From assembly GCF_000471905.2 (NCBI RefSeq), contig NW_006499997.1, positions 1,336,223 to 1,400,222 on the forward strand: a stretch of 64,000 bases of DNA. The letters run 5' to 3'. The DNA comes from Amborella trichopoda (lineage: Eukaryota; Streptophyta; Magnoliopsida; Amborellales; Amborellaceae). Position 1 is the first letter of the stretch; every line of letters starts with the position of its first letter. Under the pieces are notes generated by a model. It did no database searches. It was given only the letters and a program-made list of their open reading frames with translations, and was not told the origin of the DNA. Made by a program: the position numbers and the translations under genes. Positions 12,301 to 24,990 of the stretch are shown one piece after another.

Positions 12301-15300
12301 AGAAATTACATCTGTATTAGCTTTTCTTATATTCTAGAGCATCATCTCCAGATTCTAGGCTATGAACAGCATAACCACTTTTATTGTGGCTGTAGTGACA
12401 TTGATCCCTGTTTTATGTCTTTTACTGCTTCAGTGTGACATCATGATGCATGTGCATTGTTCTGATTCATGTAGCATGGGGCATGGATTCTTAGAGTTTG
12501 CAGCTATTATTGAGTTCTAGATGTTGTGGACTCAGCTGAACTCGTGTTTTTTCCTTAAAACATGAACAATACATTAATGTCTGTTTCAACTACTGAAACC
12601 TGATTTTATTAAGGGAAAGGTTTCTATGCTTCCCCTACAGCATAGAAGTTCTATCCTCCCCCTACCATCTGCCGTCCAATTTTGATCAAGAGAGCAACTC
12701 ACCGTTTGATCCTAGATCCGACGTCTCAAAGTATTTTATTTTGAATATGAAATTTGGTACGTGCCATCTTCTCATTGGGGCGCACCTATAAAAAATGTTA
12801 AAAATAATTTTTTGATAAAATATAATGACCAAAATACCTCTTGCAACTTCAGGGGTATTTCGGTCATTTTATTTTATTGAAAATATTTTTTTTATATTTT
12901 TCGCTAGTGCGAGTTTAATAGAGGAATGGACATCCAAAATTTGGTGTCACAATAAGTTATAGAAAAAAAAAATAAAAATAAAATAGTGTAGAGACATAAC
13001 ATTGTGATTGGGGCAATCTTAGCCCTCCATTTAGAATGGACAGTTGGATAAGGGGGATGATAGAACTTCTATGCTGTAGGGGAAGCATAGAAAGCTTGCC
13101 ATTTTATTAATATCTAATTTTTATTTTGATTCTGAACAAGAGCAACCTTTTCTTATGTTCTACATTTCCTTTTTTTTCTGCTTGATTCTAGCAAATGTTT
13201 TATCTATTTTAGTTCTGGTTATTCACGTAGGTTTTTAAAAGGGAAAAAAATCAGCTTGTTATTCATTGATTTATGAATTTTTTGAATCTTTGAGAATTAT
13301 TTGTCTAAAGTTAATGTGATCATAGTTACAGAAAATTTTTATACTAACTCTTGAGTGCTTAATCCAATAAATAGGGCTAGTTCGGGTGTATCCCAAACTA
13401 GCTGATTTCTGAATGAGGATCTAGAAACATAGCAAGAAGCGCTTGGAGCAGTTTGGACACCAGGGAGTTTTTGAAGTTTGGATGTTAAATATCTTTTGCA
13501 TCCAGGACTAAAGCAGCATCGTAAAAAATTTAGTTGAACTTCAGATTGTTTGGATGAGAAGGTTTTCAACTCATTTTTTTGGCCGATAACGTTTCTATAT
13601 TCTGTCCCCTGCTAACCTCTCTCTACATTCATTGTAGGCAGGTTTTTTGAATTAGAAGGTTTTCAACTCGTTTTTTTGGTCGATAAGGTTTCTAACTTTT
13701 CTTTCCCCTGCAAACCTCACATTACATTCATCGTAGGCATTGTTAATGGAGGGAGGGAGGGACCTCACTCTACATTCATCGTAGGAAAACTTTTTGGATG
13801 AGGAGGTTTTCAACTCATCTTTTTGGCCTTTAAGGTTTCAAAATTCTCTTTTCCCTCCTAACCTCACTCTACATTTATCATAGGCATTGTGAAGGGAGGG
13901 AAGCAAGCTCAAAACAAATGTATCATATAGATAAGACTCAAAACAAATGATTTGGTAACTGTAGAAAAGAAAAGATAGATGGAGTGAGGCTCAAAACAAA
14001 TGTATCATGTAGATAAGGCTCAAAACAAATGACGGTAACTGTTGAAAAGAAAAAGAGGGAGGGAGGGAGGCTCAAAACAAATGTATCGTGTGTATAAGGC
14101 TCAAAACAAATGACTTGGTAACTGTAGAAAAGAAATGGAGAGAGGGAGGGAGGGAGGGAGGGAGGCTCAAAACAGATGTTCTGTATAGAAAATATGAGCT
14201 GCTCCTGACTTTTTTTTTGAATCATCCAAATGACTTGATAACTGTAGAAAAGATTAAGAGAGAGGGACGGAGGGAGGTGAAAGCAAATGTATCGTGTAGA
14301 TAATATGAGCTGCTCCTGATTTTTTTTGGATCGTCCAAATGACTTGGTAACTGTAGAAAAGAAAAAGAAGTTCTTCCAATGTATATTTGAAAACATGCAA
14401 GTTTTGTAAATCATCATTGTCCAAGCCTTGTTCCAATTATTTAGGGTTGGCAAGTTTTGTAAATGATAAGCTTTTTTTATTTGAGATCCAAACTTAGCCC
14501 TTCTGCTTTTGAATTCCTTTTTACGCGATGCCTCAGTATAATAGAATATTAGACTGCATGTGCCTTTTGCTCTGTGTGTGTGTGCACGTGCGCGTGCGTG
14601 TGTGTGTGTGCATGAGTGGGTGTGTGTGTGCGCGTTCTTGAAGGGCTAACTGATCATGTCCATAGGTGCTTTTGCTAAAGGAAGAATAATGTATTAATGC
14701 TTTCTTGATTTCATGTCCTTTAATATTCATATTTCCCTTCTTCAGTGGGCTACATTCTTGGATGAAGAAGGGCGTATAGTGGATTCAAAAGCTTTAAGGA
14801 AAAGGATTTTCTATGGAGGAGTCGAGCATGGTCTACGGAAAGAGGTGTGTAAGGTCAATCTTGGATTGGTTCTCCCAAATGTGCAGGATTCTAGATGACA
14901 TTTGTTTCACAACAAGTGTGCTTTGTCTTGTGTCAGGTATGGAAATTCCTACTAGGATACAATGAATTTCATTCCACATATGCTGAACGGGAGTTTCTTG
15001 AGACCATGAAGCGCTCAGAATATGAAACCATAAAACACCAATGGCAGGTTTGCATATATTATAGTTATTGCTGCTAATTCAGTTTGTTTGCTTTTATTTG
15101 AGAGGAAATTTTAGAAAGTAACGGAATATGCATATAATATCATAATTTTCATGCGTTTAGGCATTCATTTTCATGTAGTCTGCTTTGCAAGTGGCACTGG
15201 CTTATTCATGGATAGGCAGTATTCATGGGCATTGAATGCTAGAAATAGGAGATTATGTTCAATCATTTCCTCAAGGGTAATTTAAAATCTTTAGATTCTC

Positions 15301-18300
15301 ATAAAGATGTTGCATTTATTTGGACTTCAAAAATTCTAAGATTTACTCTTGAGTATATGAATTTGGAAATATTGAGGAGAATCAAATGGTGCTCCTGAGG
15401 GAGCATATTGTAAACTTGCTCTTGCAGCCAAAACACTTTGGAGGATTTGTTTGACCCCAAAAACTTCCATATCATCTTTATTCATGTCTGGAGAATTTGT
15501 TAAAAACTTCCATATCATCTTTATTCGTGTCTGCTATCTAAATGGAAATTCAATCCGTTCCCTAATGATGATCTAAATGAATGTTCACCAAGTGAACATA
15601 GAACATATGTGAATTCCAAGAGTTTAAAATCTTTCATTCTTTTGTTTTTTAAAATAATAATTGCCCATCTGGTGAATCACTTTTTGCGAACTTATAGATA
15701 AAACAATCCTTCTAAAGGGTTTTCCCTTGAGAGTATGTATTCAATTTACTTCTATGGAAGTATGCTATACATGCGTGTCAAATAAAACTTCAAAAAAACT
15801 AGGAATAATTCTGGGAAAGATAGGAATGCCGAATAGTTATGTTAATTTGATGTTGGTTTGTAGTTGCGAACACTCATGATTAGTCATACAAAAGATCGCA
15901 CTAATAAGCTTTTACCACAATTTCAATGTTCCAATGGCTGGTTACCTATCAGAGATGAAGCATACTCATTTTACATCATAAAGGCTCCATCTAGTGGCAT
16001 ATATATAGAAAAAGAAGACTGTATCTAGTGGCAAAAAAAGGTGCAACAAGTGCAGCATCTGATAAATTTGATGGACTAAAAGTTTCCAATATCAATGTGT
16101 TGCTAAATTGTTTTGTTCAAAGTCGCATGGCATTGGCATTGTGTTACGTGATCAATTTAATGAACAAAATAAAGGTATGAATTCCTTGTTAGCTTTGACG
16201 TCTACAAGCTTAAAGATGAGGAGGGTGAAACCACTAATCTAATCCTTAAGTCAGTACTGGTGAAAATATGGGAGTCAAGATCTTCACCCTTTGAAGCACA
16301 TTTGATAATTTTTCTACTGCAAAAGGACCAAAAATAAAGTGCAAAATCGTTCACCACACTAACAATTGATGATAAAATTTTTCACCTATATGTGCTCTTA
16401 AAAAAAGTGCAATCTATTCTCCCAAAAATAATCCATCAAACCAACCATATATCTCAAAATAATAGTTAAGAGTTAGAGAAAGAGACCCAATGAAAAATCT
16501 TTCTTTCCTTTAAACATAGAGCGTCATTATAAAGAGCAAGAGAAGGATTCGGTAACCTTCATTTGTCAAGGATGACTCTAATGATACCAGGTAAGGACAT
16601 AAAAATTATAGTTCAATGTTTTTAGTGTGTCCATACAATAACCGTAGATCATAATCTTATATTGTGTTATCTTTGCATATCCAATTTTTTTTACTCTTTT
16701 TTACACAAATTCGAAATATTCACGATTCTCTAACTTAACTAATTTTTGGCGATTCGTATTTTTGAACCGATTATTTGCCGCTAAGTTTTTGGAGAAAAAC
16801 CAATTTATTACGGATGTTTTGGTTTACTTATATATTGGTATTCCCCGAGTGCTAACTCTGCGCTGGCAATCAATAATAATGGTCAGATATTATATTATTC
16901 ATATGCAAAGCTAAACTTACTGATCATGAGGAAAGGTACTGCTAGTCACAAATTCTTTCCTCTATGCTGGTTTCATTATGCTTGTGGTTGTAGTCTATGG
17001 AATATTTGGGACTCTCTTGAGCCGTATCACTACGCCAATGAAATCTGTTAATGATTGTTATCATGATTGTCGGACTGCGTATTTGAGCCTGTATTTGAGT
17101 CTAACATGTTTCAGAGATTGCGTATCCTCTTGTTGTGCATTGAAACTGCATATTGAAAAAAAGGAAGTAAATGTATAAAATGAGGGTAACCAGAAACTAT
17201 TTGAGACAATCTCTAATGCCTGGATGTATTCTTCTTGAAATATGGCATGCTTCTTTACAAATATCAGACTCTTAGCCCTGTTTGTCTTTACTACATCCTG
17301 TTAAATCCATTTGGTGTCTCCGTCCCCGGTCCCCATCTCTCTCTCTCTCTCCCTTTCTAGGGTGTAGGTCTCAGTTTGTGTACATTCAACAGTATCTTGA
17401 TGTATAGCTTTCTCTTAATACTATATCTTGCTTAAATTGAAAAAGAAAGGGGGTAGAAGTAGTGAATGTCATGTCCTAATGAAGCCATGATTATCCCCAG
17501 AATAAGAGAGTGTCTCCTTAACATGCGGTATTTTTTTCCTGAAGGTACAGTTGCAAATATTTTTCATGGGTTTCTAATTACTCAGAAAATGAACGCCAGT
17601 TGGTTTCTGACATGTCACTATATATTACTCTTGCAGTGTAGTTCCTAGCATTTTAAACTGAAACCTTAATCTTGTTTCCGGACTTTTTAATATAGTAACA
17701 GTCACTGTGATCTTATTTTGAACAACTTTTAGTACATCTATCATTTTTATCATGATTTTGTTGCGAATATTAATATAGGTGGATAGAAGTATAGTTCTGA
17801 GTTCTGACATTTGTTGCAATGTAAATCTGTATGACACGATAAGGATAACCACTAGATTAGAACTTCTGAATGCCAATTATCATGGAGGATCCCTTTGAAT
17901 TTTTCGTCTCCTGATACATTGTTTCTCGTTCAGTTTCTGAGTCACATATGCATTCTATTTTGATATGAAGAAAACAAAGTCATACTTCATTTTTGTAGAG
18001 TATATCACCTGCTCAAGCGAGGAGATTTGCAAAGTTCAAAGAGCGGAAGAGTCTTATTGAAAAAGATGTGGTACGTTTTACATTACTAATTGCAATGTTT
18101 TTTTTCCCCTCGTGCTTTCATGCATTTTATTGAAGTAAATTTGTCAGTATGTGAATGATAAGATCTTATAATCTTCTTTCGTTTTAATTTTGAAGGTAAG
18201 AACGGATAGATCTATTCCATTTTATGATGGAGATGAAAATCCGAATGTGGGACTCTTGAGGGACATATTGTTAACCTTCTCCTTTTACAACTTTGATCTT

Positions 18301-21300
18301 GGTTATTGTCAGGTAAGACTTGGTCAATTTTAGTACCTATGATTATATCCTCTGTTGATGGACAGAACTGTCATTTATCTTTTGTTTAGTCTTTACTTTT
18401 TTTGCCTTTAAATAAGGGCAATATTATCCATAAATTATAATCAGGGTTATTAGTTAATGTTATAAGAGGTGTAAAGGTCACAAGTGATTTTTGAGCCACT
18501 CACTTTCCCTCTCTATCTCACATTTCTCTTTCTCTCCCATCTTCTTCTTCATTATCATCTTTATTTTCTTTCTTCTCTTTCTCAACAATCGAGAATGTCT
18601 CTTCATGCATCAAATATGGAGTCATCTGGACCCCAAATTACCACAATCAGGTTTGATGGAAACAACTATTTAGAATGGGCCAGGTCGGTTAGACTATTTT
18701 TGGGTGGAAAGAAAAAGTTGGGATACATTGACGGCCGTGTGGAAAAACCTGACCTGAAGGATGTTAAATACGCAGACTGAGAGGCTGAAGATATGGCTAT
18801 TATGAATTTAATACTATTTTCTATGTAGCCCAATATGAGTCGATCTTTTATGAACAACAATACCTCTAAGGAATTATGAGAGGCAGTCTTGGAGTACTAT
18901 TCCCAAAAAGAAGAAAAAATTGCAAGAGTTTATGAATTGGAACAGCAAATTAGTGATTTTAAACAAGGTGACTTGTCACTGGTAGAATATTGTGCTCATC
19001 TACGTGGTCTTTGGGATGAATTAAGCCAATATCAGCCCATTCGGTGTCCTTCTTGTGCAAAGGAACAGAGAGAGAGACTGGAACAAAGGAAGATTTTTTA
19101 TATTTTGAGGGGAGTTAATAGAGAGTATGAAACAATTAGGTTAATTGTTCTTGATGGCGAGACTTTGTCATCACGTAGTACTGTTTTCTCCATAGTTGTT
19201 GGGATTGGAAGAGGCAATGATACTAGGATCGGGAGCGGGGGATCATGAATTGTGAGAAGATCCCTATGGTTGGAAACGCCGTCCGTGCAATGCACATCAT
19301 AGTGATCGAGATCCCAACCAGGGTTCGCAAAATTGAACTTGAACGGTTAACCGGACATGGGCCCAGAAGCCGATTAACCAACTTAACCGGTCGATTCAAC
19401 CGTTCTAATCGGATTCCTGAGAGATCTGTTCTGGGAGTGGCATAATCGAGATTCTAGAAGGGATTGCCTACTAAAGTAGGAGATCCCGATATCTATGGTT
19501 TTCTCCTTTCTTCGGCATGAAAAAACTCGACACAAGATAATGACAATGTTTATGGGTGAAACTGAAAGATCTGCCTTATTCACAAGTTTTAATGATAATC
19601 AAGGTGGAGGACGTTTTGGGATCCATGGTAGAGGTCGAGGTGGTGGATGTGGCTGTGGAAACCTCTGAAAAGGACACATTAGTGGACTCATTGTGGGAAG
19701 ACTCGACACACAAGGGAAACATATTGAAATCTGGTTGGACGCCCGAGGCAAAACTTTCCAAGGGCACATTTAGCAACAATCAGTGAAAGTACTGCCCCCT
19801 GTTACTCAAGGGCAGCAAGATACCATCTCCTTTGAACCTCAAGAAGAGTTGGTGACTATTGCTGAAAGAGATCTCCTAAATCTCAAGCACCAGGCTTCCA
19901 TTCGAGACCCTTCTCACACCTCTAAGTCTCATATTGTACAATCAGATATATCCAATGTTCCAAAAAATGTTGGGCGGCGCCTAGGCAGCCAGGGGGTTCC
20001 ATGCTGCTCAACGCCTAGGCGGGCAACTAGAACCTAGGTGGCCCAATAGAAAGAAAGGTGTTTTGAAGATTGGAAATCACAATTTGATCCTATGGAAGGG
20101 ATCACCAAAATCTAGTTTTTTGTTGTTTTTCTCTCTAAAATGGGCTTTAATGGGGTTTAGGCTTGAAATGAACCTAAAACCCATCTTTTTCCCTCTTATT
20201 TCTCTAAATTCCCTCCTATGAAAAGAAAAATTATCTTCTTTGGTGGTGGTGACGGGCTCAAGTCAGAAATTAAGGATATTCTTCTTTTTGGGGAAGGAGG
20301 ATTACCAGAGAAATAGTTGGGCCTGGCCCTCTTTCCCCTAAGGCACATCCACGGCAAAGACAATTGGTACAATTGGGACGTGGCATGCTTTAACGCTATC
20401 TTTTGCAGGTAGACTTCAGCTGATTAAGTTGGTCTTAAGTGCTTCCTCGATCTATTGGGCTCTATCCTTTCTCCTACCAGCTTGGACATGCAATGTCTTG
20501 GAGAGATGTCAATGGAACTTTCTTTGGGCAGGCACTTCAGATGTCCAGGGGCTACATCTTTTGATTTAGGAGTCTATTTTCCTTCCTTTTGAGGAGGGTG
20601 TGTTGGTTGTTTGGGGTCTCACCGCGGTTTACCAAACATTACGGTGGACATGAACTCCCAAAAATGGGACAAAAAACACGGGATTTGGAGGCACGAGATG
20701 CTCTCTTTTTTTACGAAGTGTTAAACGCCCCCGACTCGGTAAAATTTCGAGGTGCAAATGGTCCCGGAGAATACACTCCTACGATACAACCAGATTGGAA
20801 AATAATTCCTGAGTCCCTGAGTTGCACACTCATGAGACCGTATAAAACCACAGTCACAAAAAGACTTCAGAAATAGACTTCACTCTCTCAGAAATAGACT
20901 TCACTCTCTACACTACAAACATCAATCAGAAATAGACTTCACTCTCTCACTACAAAAGTTTTCATCCAATCGGTAAATGCTACAATAAATCATCGATTGG
21001 GAACATCCTCTCTCTCACTAAAATAAGTCTTCCAATCAGGTAATATAACAACAATTTTAACATCAATTGGGAAATAGAAGCACATAGATGATCAACCCAC
21101 GTCTTAAAATAAATCATTAAATGTAACAATTCATGTTACCTGAAAATCTGTGAGGCTAGTGCTTCTCATGAGAGAGACATCAAAAACTCCTAAGGAGAGA
21201 GAGAGAGAGAGAGCACGCTCACTATAGAGAAAGCTTGTTGTTTCTTGTTATCAATAAGAAGCCCCTGAGGCATTAATCCGGTAGAGTGAGAGTGTGAGTC

Positions 21301-24300
21301 TCTTCATACAAAGGATGAGAGAGAGACTTTTGTAACACCTCAATAAGAGGTGTCAATGAAACATACGTGGGGGGTGCAAAGTTGCCACGTAGGAGGTAAT
21401 TAAAAATAAAAGTTATTTTGAAACACTTTTCTTTGCAAAAAGCTAACAGAGTGGCCTTGGTATCTGGCATTTACAAGATGTCAACCTGGTAGGCATGATG
21501 AAGCTCGCTTGAAGGCTGGTTGCTAATCCCTCCTAGCTACTCTCTATATTTTTTCAGCACAAATATTTCAAAGATTCTTCCATTTGGTTATCTAAAAACC
21601 AGAATTCTTCTCATGCTTGGAAGGGCATCTACTTTGGTTTAATTAAACTCAGGCACAATGTTAAGTGGATTGTGGGCAATGGTAAGTCCATTCATTTTTT
21701 GGGAGATCCTTGGCTGTCAGAGGTCTCTATCAGGGAAGAATTCGGCTATGACATACACAAAAGCCTGGGATGACCTGCGAAAGCTCGCTTGGCTGATTTT
21801 CTCTCTACTAATCCCAAACAATGGTGTCTGCCTGATCCCATCACTGGGCCCTACATTTTGCGTAGACCCACCACTGGACCGCGGTCTTGGGCTTGGCAAG
21901 CAGTGAAGTCCTTTACTGTCCCTCTGCTGCCTTTTGATGATTTTTTGTGTGGACTTACTCCTTGGATGGGTCTTTTTCTATTAAGAGTGCTTGGAATCAT
22001 ATTAGAAACATGGCCCCCACTAAAGAGATCTTAAAATCCTTATGGGCTTCACATTCTCACCTCTGAGCCAAATCCAAAGGGGTGAGAATGTACTCTGAGC
22101 CAAATCCAAAGGGGTTATTACTAAACTTGCACTCCATATACTCTGTCTTAGTCCAACTAATTTTAAAACCTTTGGATTCTAGAGCGTCTCTCCAAGGTTA
22201 AAACTTTCTATTGATGTCATTTCGGGTCTCATCAATCAAAACTGTCATCTGCGAACAACATGCACCACAGTATGTTATAGTAAGATTAAATCAAAACCCT
22301 TATTCAAGTATAATAATAAAATCAATGTCGGTGCAAACTTCGTCTATTGGGTCGCCAAAAGTCCTCAAAATCAACTACTAGAAGCTCCAAAACACCCACG
22401 AACTATTGCCTTTGTTTTGGGAAGAAATTGAAAAAATCAAAAATTTATCTATCTTTCTATAAATAAATTTATCTATCTTTCGATGAGTTGTAAAAATTGT
22501 AAGAATGACAAAAAACTATCTATCTTTCGATAAATCACAAAAGAGAGGTTTTTGGGGATTTTTTCTCTCTGTAAAAGGCATGGTTTTGGTTTAGAATATC
22601 CCCCAAAACCCCTTTCCCTCCTTTATTTTTGAGAGGTTTTTTTTCAGCCATTTGACAAACTGTCACGAGGTGGTGCCTTGCCCGCCTAGGTGGGCACCTA
22701 GATGTAGGACGCCTAATAGTCCCACCTAACTAGCGCCTAGGCATTTTTGAAAATTTTCCACCTAAGTGACTGCTTAGGCTGTTGGGCGGGTGAATTTTTT
22801 AACATTGGCATCAATATTTGTGAGTTGGATCCAATTTCGGTTTAGATTGATAGTTTTGCGTAATATTTGGATCTCTTTGTTCTCCACAACAGTGTGGCTC
22901 CTTTGGACTCAAAGGACCTTGTGTATTTTCAAAGGACAGAGACCCAAAAGAGAGCAATTGCTGCACTGTATTACCTCTGTTGTTGTTGTGGGCCTGACAA
23001 AAGCGAAAGGATGAACGTTTCACCTATCAGAGAAACACTATTGACAATCTCAATGTTCAGTGGTGCCATGTGCACTCTAAAACTTCATTTATGGTCTTCA
23101 CCTCTGGTGGGATTTTGAAGAATTCATTTGTGGGTTCTTGAGGTGCACATTTTGAAACGAACATAAAGGGTTATGAATGAATAGGCATTCTCATACTAGT
23201 AACTAGTTGGACATCTCCGATTCTCTCTCTCTTAGATGATGTTTTACACATTGATTCGTTTGTGATCAATTATTTTCTCTTGCTCAATAAACTTAGTAAT
23301 TGTTAGTGAAATGGTGTTCTTTCTTGAGTTAAGTATTTATTAAGAGAGTAATTTATTGAGATTTATACTTTCAGTCATGGTTTATGGTAGTACCTTTTGG
23401 CAGTCAATATTATGCATGTTGCTAACTAGTAGATTCTGTCACGTTATATGATTGCAGGGCATGAGTGATCTTTTGTCCCCAATATTGTTTGTTATGGAGG
23501 ATGAGTCTGAAGCATTTTGGTGTTTCGTTTCATTAATGGAACGCCTTGGGCCAAACTTCAACCGTGACCAGAATGGCATGCATTCTCAACTTTTGGCCCT
23601 ATCCAAGGTATTCTAAAAGTTTTAGAACAGAAATGATCCATAGTGAGCTAAAGTCTTGTAATCTTTTCCTTCTATGATGGTAGGCATTCGTTGGCTGGAG
23701 GATATAAATGAAGGCTTTGTATCTAAGGCCTAGATCAGCAGCTTTATTATATTGGTTTCACTGTATTCTTAATTTTAATATTTAAGATTACACATTTAAA
23801 ATCGGTGTCTCCAATTTATGGCCAAATTTAAAAATTGTAAGTTATGATGCTTATACTCTTTTGATTATAAACGTTTTGTGCGTGTTTGTATATATATGTA
23901 TTCTTGTTTTCATAATCTATAATATATGATGGTTTTACAAATTTACATGGAATTTGAAATTCGCTGGAAGATGTTCCCTAATAATGAACTTAGGAAACGT
24001 TTTTTGCTATTTAGTATCTACTCTTGTCTTGGCATTCATGGGTGGGGGGGGGGGGGGGGGTTGGGTACAAATTAGGGTCCGGTTTGGATGGTCTAACTTT
24101 TGGGAACAGGTTGGTTCTTTTCCTCCAATCATTTAGCGGTGAAAAGTGGCCCCATCTTCGTCTGCTCCACTATTCAAGGTTAACAGACTTTTGCAACCCC
24201 AAGTGTGAACAAAAGCTGCCAAAACGACTTTGACCGTAAATATAACTCTTGTATATAAATATTTCCCTTGCTTTTTGGAGTTGTTGGCCTGTCCAAATGG

Positions 24301-24953
24301 AGCCTAAGCTGATCGTTCTGTTAAATGTCTGATCTTTTATTTGTCGAATTGGTTTTACATATTTGTCCCTTCTGCTGCATCATGGCATCGTTTATTAGTT
24401 GCTTGTTAACCAGATTGCAATTCCTAAGACCTTAAATGCCTTCTTGTCATATCCACTGAAAATGGATCAGCTCTTTTGTTTATAAGGCATTCATGATGGT
24501 TCACTTTTTGTGCTCTTATTGTAATCTTGTGAGATTTTTTATAGTTTTCTTTTTCACGTTTCTGTGCTTTATATTGGTGATGATATAGACTGATAAAATA
24601 CACTGAAGTGGGTTCAACCAAGTTGAGACATTTGTGGAGACCCAAATATGACTTGAAAAAACATACAGCCTGAGATGCCAAAGCCAGTCACAGGTAATGC
24701 TGTGAGTGTAAGATGCATTTAGTGCATTCCAACGAAACATGGCTAGGAATGTGTTGGCATCAGTGTTTTAAAAAACGCCGAGTCGAACCGGACTCGCCCG
24801 GTTCGACTCGGAAATCGTGAAAAGGGGACCGGATCGCTTAAAAAATCGGAAATCGTCCGGTTCTAGAGAGAACCGGACGATTCTGTACAGTGAATCGCCG
24901 ATTCACTGTACGGAATCGGCGAGTCCGAACAGTGAATCGGCAAGTCCGTTTAC

Positions 24954-24990
<37 letters not shown>

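Larger units (their letters stand above)
12187..14745 (+). other. Intron 4
   Basis: 2.56-kb intron ending in cttcttcag. It holds the Mutator-like MITE at 12613, the repeat block at 13558-14400 and a GT microsatellite at 14573. The rest shows nothing recognisable. Confidence 0.8.
19957..22807. mobile_element. Candidate TIR element with CCTAGGCG words, filled by other transposons
   Basis: Left end CCAATGTTCCAAAAAATGTT, followed by gggcggcgcctaggcagcc. The right end, read inward, is CCAATGTTAAAAAATTCACC, followed by cgcccaacagcctaag. Both subterminal regions carry CCTAGGCG/CGCCTAGG words. The 8 bp outside each end do not match (gatatatc against gcatcaat), so the pair may derive from two insertions or a rearrangement. 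Between the ends lie LINE fragments and a solo LTR. Confidence 0.45.

Noticed and set aside
13938-14453. 171-aa minus-strand open frame rich in FYSYQVI and PPSLPPS
   Set aside because: It is a translation of the tandem array, with each repeat giving the same phrase.
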